Below are positions 1 through 10,328 of a DNA stretch of 64,000 nucleotides, piece by piece. Position 1 is the first letter of the stretch; every line of letters begins with the position of its first letter. Below the pieces are notes generated by a model. It was given only the letters and a program-made list of their open reading frames with translations. It was not told the DNA's origin and searched no databases. The position numbers and the translations under genes are program-made. The stretch comes from Cephalotrichum gorgonifer (Eukaryota > Ascomycota > Sordariomycetes > Microascales > Microascaceae): the NCBI GenBank assembly GCA_900312665.1, contig ONZQ02000001.1, positions 4,024,560 to 4,088,559 on the forward strand, in the 5' to 3' direction.

Positions 1-7
1 GCAATAG

Positions 8-1349
8 TTGGACCCCAAGGTCACTGGATGTCTGATCGTTTGGTACGTTTCGCACCCGCACCTCCCGTTGGCACCTCCGTACTGACTTCTTCTAGCGTCG
101 ACCGTGCCACCCGATTGGTCAAGTCCCAGCAGGGTGCTGGTAAGGAGTACCTCTGCGTCGTCCGACTCCACGACAAGATCCCCGGCGGCCAGGCCCAGCT
201 CGCGCGCGCCCTCGAGACCCTCACCGGTGCGCTCTTCCAGCGTCCCCCGTTGATCAGCGCCGTCAAGCGCCAGCTCCGTATCCGAACGATCCACAACATC
301 AACCTCATTGAGTTCGACAACGACCGTGGCCTCGGTGTCTTCAGCGTCTCTTGCGAGGGTTCGTATCTCCTGCCCGGCATTTTTGCGAGACTTGCCTACT
401 GACTGGTGATGCAGCCGGTACCTACATCCGAACCCTGTGTGTTCACCTTGGTCTCCTCCTCGGAGTCGGCGCGCACATGCAGGAGCTCCGCCGTATCCGC
501 TCGGGTGCCGTGGGCGAGGACAAGGGCCTCGTTACCCTCCACGACGTCCTCGATGCTCAGTGGCTTTACGATAACACGAGGGACGAGTCGTACCTCCGCA
601 GGGTCATCTCGCCTCTCGAGTCGCTGCTCTGCACGTACAAGCGACTTGTGGTCAAGGACAGCGCCGTGAACGCCGTGTGCTATGGTGCGAAGCTCATGCT
701 TCCCGGACGTAAGTGCAGCTGCCTCTACACCGAGTTTCTGTTCGAAGTCTGATGCTAACGTCGTTCAGTATTACGCTATGAAGATGGCATTGAGCATCAC
801 GAGGAGATCGTCCTGATGACGACCAAGGGAGAGGCCATCTGCCTCGCCATCGCTCTCATGGTAAGAAGCGCCGAGGAGTCTTTGTAAAGACTAGTTCTCA
901 ACTAACCAATGGCATAGTCTACCCTCGAGATGACCACCTGTGACCACGGCGTCGTCGCCAAGGTCAAGCGCAACATCATGGAGCGCGACCTCTACCCCCG
1001 CCGCTGGGGCCTCGGACCCACCGCCCTTGAGAAGAAGAAGCTCAAGGCCGACGGCAAGCTTGACAAGTACGGACGCGTCAACGACGAGACGCCCGCCAAG
1101 TGGAAGGAGGGTTACAAGGACTACGCTCCCGACGCCCCGGCGCCCGCCGAGACCCCCAAGCCCGCTGCTGCGCTCCCCGCGCCGGCGGCCGAGACCCCCG
1201 CCGCCGAGGGTGCGGATGACGATTCGAAGAAGAGGAAGAAGGAGGACGAGACGCCCGAGGAGAAGGCGGAGCGCAAGAGGAGGAAGGCGGAGAAGAAGGC
1301 GGCCAAGGAGGCGAAGAAGTCCAAGAAGGACGGCAACAGCAGCGATTAG
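8..1349 (+). CDS. CBF5: H/ACA snoRNP pseudouridine synthase Cbf5 (dyskerin), 5' partial
   Basis: Catalytic subunit of nucleolar H/ACA ribonucleoproteins, which converts uridine to pseudouridine in rRNA. Five exons are readable: 8-42, 96-358, 415-708, 769-860 and 918-1349. The window opens at an intron acceptor (AG at 6-7), so the N-terminal part lies upstream. The first exon encodes LDPKVTG, whose Asp (codon 11-13) is the catalytic residue of the TruB/Cbf5 family. The rest of the TruB-type catalytic domain and the PUA RNA-binding domain follow. The last exon ends in an Ala/Pro stretch and a Lys/Glu tail of KKRKKE and KKAAKEAKKSKK type, typical of fungal Cbf5 and nucleolar retention. All four introns are 53-60 nt with GT-AG ends, and the protein reads continuously across them. 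It converges with the APC6 gene downstream. Identification is firm; only the missing 5' part is uncertain. Confidence 0.96.
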
Positions 1350-2121
1350 ACTACCTGACCTGTTTGAAAGCGTGTGCGATTGGGCAAAAAAACCATGCTC
1401 GGAAGGGAGCTGTGTTGGGTCGCGCGTGGGGGATAGATATGATATGTTTTGCTGTATCATAGGGCGGGAGTTGTTCTCGTTGTCCGTCTTTTTTTTTCAT
1501 CGCTGGTAAGGAGGGCGTTTCCTGGTTTTGATTTGATCCGAATTTTGATTGGGATTTTCAGGTATGGTTTTGAAAAAATAGTTAAAAGCAGTCTTGTGAA
1601 GCAATGGTCCATCACTTCCACTCGTCGTCCCTGGGAGGCATTCAGCTCGTCGTGTCCAGTATCTGCCCCTTCGGATCTTGCATGAGAGAGACTCGACCAT
1701 CCATCATTCCTCCTAACAGCGGTAGTAAGCTCACAAGGAGCAGCGGGACTAGACATGAATTCGCCCAGGGGAAGAGAGAGCTGTCGCGACTAACGTACTT
1801 GCAAACATGGGAAAGCAGATATATAACTGCCGGGATGAAGGGATATCTGCCTCGATCAACCCGTAATGTAAGCCTACGACATCTTGTAGACAGAGTAAGT
1901 GTAGCTACTTGGTATTAGACCATTCCGAACGGGGGGGAAACAGACCCCCCATGCCATATCTCGTACTTCGTTTTGAACATGCCCCGGACGCCAAAGATGC
2001 AGCCGAAAACGAACCCCCTATCCTAATATAACAGACCAAAAAAAAGAGCTCGGTCTGGTCCGTCCACTCAATAATCAATAAAACCAGCCTGAGCGCCTCG
2101 AAGCCTCGAAGCCCTCCCTTT
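1350..2121. other. Intergenic, convergent 3' flanks of CBF5 and CDC16/APC6
   Basis: Holds the 3' flanks of two convergent genes. It contains T-runs near 1490-1500 and 2040 and no open frame with recognisable protein character. I see no RNA gene or repeat here. Confidence 0.6.
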
Positions 2122-4153
2122 TCACTCATCCTCACTCAGCTCCATCAGTGACCCCTCGGCAGGACTCATCAGGATCCCTGCCCCGGCCTCGGCCCGACTC
2201 TTCCCCTTTCCGCCCCTAGCCCTCTCCCTCTCCCTCTCGCTGGCCCTCGCCCTCCTCTCCCCCAGCACGTCCTCGAAGGCGACCATGTCCTCGTCGGCCT
2301 CGAGCGCCGCGGCGTCGAGCCTCCCCGTCTCGTCCAGCGCCCTCCCCAGCAGCTCCGTCGCGATGCCGTCCTGCGGGTCCACGGCCAGCGCCTCGTGCAG
2401 CGCCGCCACCGCCTCCCCGGGCCTCCCCTGCTCGAGGAATATCAGCCCCTTGGCGGAGAAGATGGCGGCGTCGCGCCCGCCCAGGCGCAGCACCTCGTCG
2501 AACTCGGCCAGGGCGCGCGCGAAGAGGCGGAGCCGTCGGTACGCGTGGGCGAGGTTCGTCCTCGCGGCGAGCCACGCCGACGGCTCGCCGTCCACCTCGG
2601 CCGCGACGGCCAGCGCCCTCTCGAACCAGGCCGCCGCCTCCTTGGGCCGGTCCTGGTGGTACTTGACGACGCCCATCTCGTTCATCAGGAGCGGGTCGGA
2701 CGCGCACAGCCCGTGCGCCGTGCGGAGGAACTCCTCCGCCAGCGTCATGTTGTTCAGCGCGTGGTTCTGCATGCCCAGGAAGACCTGGGGCAGGTGCGTG
2801 CCCATGAAGAGGCGCGCCGCCGTCGAGTAGGCCGATATGGCCTGGTCGTGCTCGCCCTCGGCGGCGAAGGTGTGCGCGAACCCGATCCACGCGGGGCCGA
2901 AGTGCACGTCCATCGTGCTCGCCTTGCTGAAGTACCGCCGCGCCTCGGGGACGCGGCCGATGGCGAAGTAGTAGGTCCCCACGGCGAGCCAGGCGCAGGG
3001 CTCCTCCGGGTGGGTGTCGGCCAGGTCGTGGGCGACGAGGAAGAGCACGTTCTTCATGCGCAGCTCGTAGAGGCACGCGAGGTGCACGGGGTAGACGGCG
3101 AAGTTGTACTTGTCGTCGCGGAGGACGGACTCGGTTATCTCCAGGGCGTCGCGGTACCGGCACTGCGTGAAGAGGAGGTCCGCGCGGGCGAGGAGCAGGT
3201 CGGGGTTCGAGGCGAGGTGGTAGTGCGTCGAGAGGGAGTCGTAGGCGGTCGTGAACTCGGCGGGGTTGCGGTACTTGGACAGGCGGGTCGTGTAGAGCAT
3301 TCTCGTGAACTCGGCGGCCTCCTGGGACGCCGAGGCCGCAGACGCAGCATCGCCGCCGGGGGGTGCCGGCAGGGTGATGGAGTCGAAGTCGAGGGCCTCA
3401 AGGAAGGCCCACTCCTCGTCGGGCGACATGAGCGAGTTCTGCATGAGCTGGCGGAAGGCCTCGAAGCACTGGACGTCGATGAGCACGGCATCCTTGTAGC
3501 ACTCCTTGGCACGGTCGAAGGCGTTCTGCTTCGCGAAGCAGAGCCCGCGGAGGTAGCACATCGCGGCCTCGTACCGCCTGTTCGTCGCGTCCTCGGCGGA
3601 TCCGTGTCCAGCGCGGCCCTTCTTCGGGTCCCTAGCGGCGATGGCGGTCGCCGCGGGTGCCGCGCCAGGGCGGTGGGAGCCCGGGAGGCCAGGCTTCAGC
3701 TGCGCATCGGCGCCAGCCTGGGCCTTGCGCTTGTTGGCGGCGGCGTGGGTGTTGGCTATGAGGTGGGTGGGGTTGCGGTCGCCGAGGACGTCGAGGGCCT
3801 CGGAGTAGCGGCCCTGCTTGATGAGGCAGTGGCCGGCGAGGTACCGGCACGATGGGTTCCGGGTGATGAGGTCGTGTTTCGCGAGGAAGGCCTGTGCGCG
3901 GGTGTAGTTTCCCGTGGCGAAGTGGACCTGGGCCAGCCAGAAGGCATCGTTATCGTTACCTGCAGTTAAAGGTAAGTCAGTATAGTGCCAAGGGCCAGGG
4001 TTCGGTTGGGGAAGGGGGGGGCGGAAGCCTGTGGGCAGTCGGGGAAGTCGACGAACCTGTTAACGCCAGAAGCTTGTCGCCTATGAATATGGCGGATTCG
4101 TACTGGGCCTTGTTCAGTGCATCCTGCCTCCATTCGCGAAGGAACTGGTCCAT
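2122..4153 (-). CDS. CDC16: Anaphase-promoting complex TPR subunit Cdc16/Cut9/APC6
   Basis: Subunit of the APC/C ubiquitin ligase that drives the metaphase-anaphase transition and mitotic exit. Two exons, 4057-4153 and 2122-3959, are joined across a 97-nt GT-AG intron and give about 644 residues, close to fission yeast Cut9. The start ATG (4153-4151) opens with MDQFLREWRQDALNKAQYES, the usual N-terminus of this family. The protein is a chain of TPR helices; the stretches FGPAWIGFAHTFAAEGEHDQ and PLLMNEMGVVKYHQ are characteristic of Cdc16. Two low-complexity insertions are present: Ala-rich near residues 105-135 and an Ala/Ser linker near 235. The tail is acidic (ELSEDE). The gene is divergent from the CYC2-like gene. 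The coding sequence is very GC-rich, so its other frames are also open; these are shadows. Confidence 0.95.
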
Positions 4154-4757
4154 GGCGGGCGCGGGCGGAACAGGACAGAGCGGAGCGAGTGTGGGAGCGG
4201 CGGGTGCGGGCGCGAGATGTCACGGTGAACTAGCTGCTCTTTTTCATGTCGGGAACCTTTGGGGGGTAGGTCGGAGGTGTTGGTGATTGTTTTAAGCAAT
4301 CCGGACTTCGACGCGGTGCTGGGTATATGTCACGGAGAAGATGTGTGGTTTCTCAGGCTACTGGCTTGCAGAGCTTGGGTTGGTTGACGTTGCGCGTCTG
4401 CAAGTGCAAGCATTTACTTAAGCGCGTTTATGGTAATGGCGGGGGGGAAATATTGTTCCACAGCAACGACAACAGGAATTTGCCAAAGTCGCCAGCCAGG
4501 CTCTGCTCCATACATGTACATGGAAGTCTGCGAGTAATACAAGTAACCTCGACCTCCCCACGGGCACCGCGGCACGCGTTAATAGCTAACCTAATACGCT
4601 TGGCTACACTATTGTCAATTCTTAACAATTCGCTTGTGCTCGTGGGTGTATCTCGACACTTGATTGTCAAAGAATTTTTTTCATCCTACCCAATCGGCAC
4701 TACGCAACTCTATGTATACCCCGTTATAGCACCCGCCAACACCCACCACCAAGCAAC
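4154..4757. promoter_or_regulatory. Divergent promoter region between CDC16 and CYC2-like gene
   Basis: About 600 bp separate the two start codons, so both promoters must lie here. The sequence holds a G8 run near 4441 and an AT-richer stretch at 4580-4690. I could not assign a specific factor-binding site. Confidence 0.5.
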
Positions 4758-6083
4758 ATGAAGGAAGCCTATCATGTCGCCAGGCCTAGATTAGCAGCCC
4801 TGTCATTGCCTGGCCGAAATCCAAGGGCCATCAGCTATCTACCCAGGCCGGGGCAGGGCAGGATACGGACACAAGCTCAGGCTCTCATACGAGTACAGGC
4901 CCAGCTCAGAGCCCGCACTCAGTCCACGCTCACCGGCACCAACACCAACACCAACACGGGGACCCCAAGGCCCAAACGCAGCCGCCTCCTCCCCAAGCTC
5001 ATCCTCGCCGGTGCCCTCTCGGCCTTAGCCTACTACCTCCTCCAGCCCGACAAGGCCAGGACCCTGAACCCAACGCGCTTCGTCCCCTACACCGTGACCT
5101 CGAAGTCTCCCGTGTCCCCTACCTCCTTCATCATCTCCCTGCGCCCCCAGCACCCGTCGCCCTCCCTCCCCTACCTCACCCCCGCCGGCTCCTGGTGGGA
5201 CTTCCAGTGGTCGGTCCAGGTGAAGCAGCCCGAGATCCAGATTCAGCGGGAGTACACGCCCCTGCCGCCGCCCGCGGCCGACGACGACGGGTCGCGGCCG
5301 GACGAGCTGAGGTTCTTCGTCAGGAAGGTGGAGGGCGGGGAGGTGTCGAGCTACCTGAGCCGGAAGGCGGAGGGCGACACCGTAGAGCTGCGCCTGGGCG
5401 AGCGCGGCTTCGCCTTCAACTACCTCGACCGCCGGGAGAAGAGCGAGGTCGTCTGCCTCGCGGGCGGGACGGGCGTCGCGACCGCCATGCAGGTCGCCCA
5501 CGCCGTGCTCGGCGACCCGTCTAGGGTCCACCCGGATACCAGGGTGCGCATCCTATGGGCCGTCCGCCGGAGATCAGACGTCCAGTCCTCCCCGCCGCCG
5601 CCGCCGCGGGGTGGTACTAAGTCCCAGGGGGGAACCCTGGAGGGGGACGTGGACGGTGCGACACCCATCACGCGGGAGCTTCTCGCCATGAAGGCCCGCT
5701 ACGGAAAGGCACTGGAAGTCCGACTCGCAGTCGACGAGGAGGGCACCGACTTTGGCCCATCAGATCTCAGGGATGCTCTTGCCCTCCCCGCCAAGGCCGG
5801 ACGGGGAGTGCGCCCGCGATATTCGGCCGAGTTACCCCCCGTAATAGCCGCCGCTTGCGCGGAGAACGCTCCGTCCGTGCCGGAGAGGTTACCGCCGGGC
5901 GCGGCGCCGGCGAACCTGAGGAGGCCAGTGTTTGTCTGCGGGCCGGAAGGGTTCGTGGAGAGGTACGCCGGGCGCCTCGTTAGGGATGCGGCGGGGGGTG
6001 TCTGGAGGACAGGCGGGCTTCTGGGGGATCTGAACGCGAGGTACGGGAACGGCGAAGCGTGGCTTGTGCTCGGATTTCCGTGA
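4758..6083 (+). CDS. CYC2: Mitochondrial FAD/NAD(P)H oxidoreductase, CYC2-like
   Basis: Single-exon 441-residue flavoprotein of the ferredoxin-NADP reductase fold. Yeast Cyc2 is an inner-membrane flavoprotein that assists haem attachment to cytochrome c. The first 75 residues are Arg-rich and lack acidic residues after position 3, as expected for a mitochondrial presequence. They include a short Thr-Asn repeat (residues 60-67). One membrane segment follows (about 80-95). The REYT motif at 164-167 matches the RxYT FAD-binding signature, LAGGTGVATAMQ at 234-245 is the NAD-binding glycine motif, and VCGPEGF near 405 is the usual C-terminal CGP element. The combination of membrane anchor, reductase fold and a tryptophan-containing insertion (SWWDFQW, 145-151) favours CYC2 over NADH-cytochrome b5 reductase. 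Family assignment is firm; orthology to CYC2 is probable. Confidence 0.8.
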   Translation: MKEAYHVARPRLAALSLPGRNPRAISYLPRPGQGRIRTQAQALIRVQAQLRARTQSTLTGTNTNTNTGTPRPKRSRLLPKLILAGALSALAYYLLQPDKARTLNPTRFVPYTVTSKSPVSPTSFIISLRPQHPSPSLPYLTPAGSWWDFQWSVQVKQPEIQIQREYTPLPPPAADDDGSRPDELRFFVRKVEGGEVSSYLSRKAEGDTVELRLGERGFAFNYLDRREKSEVVCLAGGTGVATAMQVAHAVLGDPSRVHPDTRVRILWAVRRRSDVQSSPPPPPRGGTKSQGGTLEGDVDGATPITRELLAMKARYGKALEVRLAVDEEGTDFGPSDLRDALALPAKAGRGVRPRYSAELPPVIAAACAENAPSVPERLPPGAAPANLRRPVFVCGPEGFVERYAGRLVRDAAGGVWRTGGLLGDLNARYGNGEAWLVLGFP

Positions 6084-7643
6084 CGGGATGTGAGGCTATA
6101 CTATGGGTATAGAAGGGGGGGGGGGGGGTAGGGGGGGGGGTACGATAGGCGTGTGTATGATTTGGTTTATAGAGTGTACTTTTACTTGCACGTCCGTTCC
6201 AGGACGCGTCTACCTGGTTCTTGATCCTGCTCGACGACATTCATACGTTGCACCTCACACCACTACATGTACACTCCATCTCGAACAGGGAAGGGTGGAA
6301 TGGAGATGCCCTGTGCCCCGTCGGGGCTCCCCCGGAGACACCGAAGGACAGCACATGCAACCGATAACTTTCCTGATTCTATTCATAGCTTCCTCCTTCC
6401 CAATCCTAGAACCACCCTCCCTCACCCTTTCTATCGCCCATTCCCTTCTGCCCCCCACCCACGCCCCAATATATTCCAGAGCCCTTCTAGAAGGTCACGA
6501 ATGCCACGTCAAGCCTTCGATAGTACCCTCCCACCACGAGCACCAAGATCTTGGCTCAAGGAGTACGGTAGTAATATACTGCGGGCGTTAAACCCGGGGG
6601 CACGGGGCTGTTCACATCCGGTTACACTACATGCTGTTTATATTTACCCACCCACTTACCCAGCCCTCACCCAACCTTCTTTTTCCCCCGTCTTACTTCA
6701 CCTCTTGCCTCACTTTCCTCCTACCTAACTCGCCCGGGGGAAATGAGGAAGGGGGTGGGCTTGGTGGTGGTTGCACCATCTTCCTCCAGTCTTGCATTTG
6801 GCACACTTCTCGTTTGACTCTTCCTCTTTCAAGAAGAGCAGGTGATACCTCCTTCTAAGTCAATAAACCACCCGAACACCCCCCGGGCTACGTGGGCCCC
6901 TTAGATATCGGGACCTATTCTTGGAATCACGCAGGCTTATCTTTTCGTGTTAACCCAGATATGCCCTCCCCCCTAAAGCTGCAGACACAGATACAGACAA
7001 GTGAGGACCATCTCTTCAGACACACACACACATACGCCCAATGTCGTCAAGACCATTTACTGCAAGCACATATCAAATCTTGAAGACGCGGATGTAGTGA
7101 TAGAAGAAACCCCCATTATATTCCAAAAGCCCCCTTTTTGAAAAACAAGGCTGTCGTTTTGTGACTTGGCATTTCGTACCCGATCCACACGCCGTAACCT
7201 AGTATACTCGTACACGCTCCATATCCCCGTATACTCCATGTAGAACAAACACAAAAGCCAGTCCCATTTTTTTCTGCCGCCGCGGTGCCCTCCACCATGA
7301 ACAACGACAGGCCCAAAGAAGAAGAAAAGAGACAGGGAAAAGAAATAAGAAATAGGGCAAAGATAAGGGGACGGATCGTTTCTCATCAGGGAGCGTACAT
7401 GACATGACCCATAACAGCCCAAGCTTGCGAGCAACCAAAACGAAAGAAAGAAAAAAAGGGGAAAACTGAGATCCGGCCATCCGCGCGCCCCCCCTCCCCC
7501 CCAGACGCCAGCGAAGATAGAACAAAACACAAGGACAGACGGGTAATATCTGCCAACCACGCCAAGGAACTATGACCAGGCCAGAAAAACGAACCCCCAC
7601 CCACCCAGATCTAAACGTACTCCGTCCAGGTTTAACCGCGTAC
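6084..7643. other. Intergenic, convergent flanks, homopolymer-rich
   Basis: Lies between the convergent 3' ends of the CYC2-like and Zn2Cys6 genes. It begins with G14-TA-G10 at 6115-6140. It also holds the 12-bp palindrome CCTTCTAGAAGG (6483-6494), a CA run near 7021 and one TACTCGTA motif (7205-7212). The open frames here are Pro/Ser/Leu low-complexity and I do not accept them as genes. Confidence 0.6.
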
Positions 7644-10328
7644 CTAGAACATGATCCACTCAACCTCCCCGCTGAGGCCTGCAATACACCTGGTCCAGTT
7701 GAACGGCCCCATCTTCACGCCGCCCGCACCTTTGCCACCTTCTCCAGAGTCACCCGCCCACAGGTTCTCGAGGATGTCCAGCGCTGAGAGGTTATTCATG
7801 TACCCCGACCGCGCCATGATGTCGCGGCACTTGCTCCGCACAATGTTCCGCTGGAGGTCGTTCACGCACTCTGACCCCGCCACGAAGAGCGGCCAGAGAA
7901 GGAACTTCTCCGCGGGGCTGCCGCCGTCGAGACTCGTGGCGTAGTAGACCACCTGGCTCACGAGGTTCTGGAAGACGGCGCTCGAGCTAGGCGAGTTGGG
8001 CCCCGCCAGCCGCTCGGTGTAGAGAAGCGCCGCGTAGCGGAAGGCCTCCGACAGGCAGCCCAGGTCCCGCAGCTGTGACGGCGAGGGTTCGCACGGCAGC
8101 GTGCGCTGGAGCTGCATGGGGTCGAATTCCCAGTTCTGAAGCGCCTGTCGGACCTCTTTCCACTCCTGCCAGAAATTGGCTTGGTGGTCGTCAAAGGTAG
8201 GTGAGCTGTTGACTACCGAGGCGAGGACTTCCTCCCCGATGAAGCCATTGCCATCAAACCGCCGAGCGGGCAGATTGTACATGTCCAGATGGTCTTGGTT
8301 TTGTATGCTCGCGGCGCTGCGTTTATATGTGTGGCCGAGAGGCTTCATGAAGGAGTGGTCGCGGCCGCTGATGTCGAGGCCCCGAAGGTCACTCACGCTA
8401 CCCGTTCGAGGGAAATAGCCTTCCGATGTCCTCATCTGCGGTGTCTGGACGGGTCGGTTTTGAGACAGGAGGTTGAGCCCCGAAAGCCTGCTGATGGTTC
8501 GGAAGAGGCCCCGCTCGCAACCCACAAGGTTTTCCGCTCCTGGTGGTAGGAAGTGAGAGTCGCGACCATCTGACCCGAGCTGGGTGCCTCTGTCATTAAT
8601 GGTGGCGGAGATCGAGTCGAAGTAGGTGAAGATAGCCTCCATCCAGGCCGTCTCGCCAGATGGGGCGACGTGCTGCGCCTGTCGCATAGCTAGGATCTTC
8701 TTGACACCTGCGAACTGGGTGTGGAACTTAGCGATCCCCGATTCGGCCATCCGGTAATGGCAGAGCAGCAATATCGTCGCCAGGACAGAGTCGTGCGCGG
8801 CCTTGATGGGGTCGTTGAGTTGCTGGTTAAGGAGGTGGACGGCAAGATTGCGGTGTTGGTACTCCTCGGATAGCGACTGGTCACCATCCACGCCGGAGTC
8901 GGCGAGGGAATCGCCCATGGCCTTTTCGGCCATCAGTTTCTCCGCCATCTCCCTAGTGCCCTGTCCCAGGCTGAGCTTCCGCTTCATCCGGAGATTGCAG
9001 GCTGAGAGGGCGCAAATGGCGTGCTGGAGACTCTGGCTCCCAACCGCAAGCTGTAGGATGTGATCTCTAAACGGGTTATGCGGGCCGTCGATGAATACCA
9101 TCGAGGGGGCCATGATGGTTTTGTAGTAGTCCATGAAGAAGGGCATCTTTGCGATGAGCTCCGAATTTACGTGGACATTGCATGACTCGTAAACGGACGG
9201 CCACTGGGCCGAGCTCTGGTCAGTCTGGTGGGAGGTGAAGTCGTCCTCGGCTGGTGGCCAGCCGGGGCCGGCCGTAGAAGAGCCGCAGCTAGTGCTATAG
9301 GTATCTAGCTCCGGAACGCCTGTATCGCCATGATGTTAGGGCTACGAGGGTTTGTGGGATTGGATGTGACAGGGCCCGCCTCATCTCGGACGTGGGGGAG
9401 GAGGGTCTGTCTTACTCAGATTGTCACACTCGCGCATGAGCTTCCGGCTCAGGTGAGCCTCAAATTCCATCTGTGACGGATAGCTCGATGACTGGTCCGA
9501 TGCGGCGTAGACGAGGCTGGGACATGACCTTGGGGGCTGCTGGCCAGCCATGGCGATTGGGAGAGGGCTTCGTGGGATTGGCGAGTCCTGGCTCGTGCAG
9601 CCGTCGTACATGATGCTGGGGCTGCTAACGTATGGTGTCTCGTCGCCTTGGGTAAACGTATGGTGCATTGGGGAAAGGTAACCGTCGCTCGTCGAGTCGA
9701 GGGGGGGAGAGAGGCGAGGGTCGGATGTGATGGGTATCGGGCCTAGTTGGGCTCCTAGTTTTCTGTAGCCAGGACCCTCGGGGAGAGCAAACTGGACGTC
9801 GTTCCAGGGTGTTTGGATGGTGGTCGGCGAGGTACCGTCAGACTGGGGCACCGAGAGATAGTCGTATCCGTAGAACGGAACCGAGGCCGGAGAGGACGTG
9901 CTTAGTTCTGGGGACGAGGCTCCAGGCTCGGAAGTGCCGCTCCCGTTGGAACTCTGATCTCGGCCATTCCATTGGGGTACGGCCACAGACGAGCTTCGAG
10001 ATCGCGGTGGGGGCTTCCTCAGAGGACCGGAGCCGACAGCGGGCGCCGACTTGGCGACGGGCAGAGACAAGCCTCGTAGTTTCCCACGGCTCGCAACGCC
10101 AACACCCCACGTCAGTTGCGTCTTGTATCCGGAGCACTCCAGGCCGACCTCAAGGCATTGGGAGCAATAAGGTCGCTTCCTATCGCACTTGACATTCTTC
10201 CTGGAGCATGAGAAGCAGTCGTCAGCAGCACCCCCAGCAGGGGCTCGCCTCCGCCTCCTGCGAGCGGCCGCAGCATCCTTAACCTGAGGCTGGGCCTGGG
10301 GCTGTTGTGTCGATGTTGAGGTCGTCAT
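7644..10328 (-). CDS. Zn2Cys6 fungal transcription factor
   Basis: Predicted nuclear DNA-binding regulator of about 862 residues. Two exons, 9416-10328 and 7644-9319, are joined by a GT-AG intron of 96 nt in phase 1. Residues 38-65 form a complete Zn2Cys6 cluster, C-x2-C-x6-C-x6-C-x2-C-x6-C (Cys 38, 41, 48, 55, 58, 65). It is preceded by an Arg-rich run (RRRRRR, 23-28) likely to serve as nuclear signal, and followed by a long Ser/Pro-rich linker. The C-terminal half is helical and resembles the fungal-specific transcription factor domain of the Fungal_trans_2 type, with stretches such as LQLAVGSQSLQHAICALSA and ATILLLCHYRM. I do not recognise its target pathway and no catabolic or biosynthetic cluster surrounds it. 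It opens the gene-poor region: nothing convincing lies upstream for 15 kb. Confidence 0.92.

Noticed and set aside
2395..3969. Long 524-codon open frame opposite CDC16.
   Set aside because: Produced by high GC at third positions of CDC16; the minus-strand frame is a clear TPR protein.
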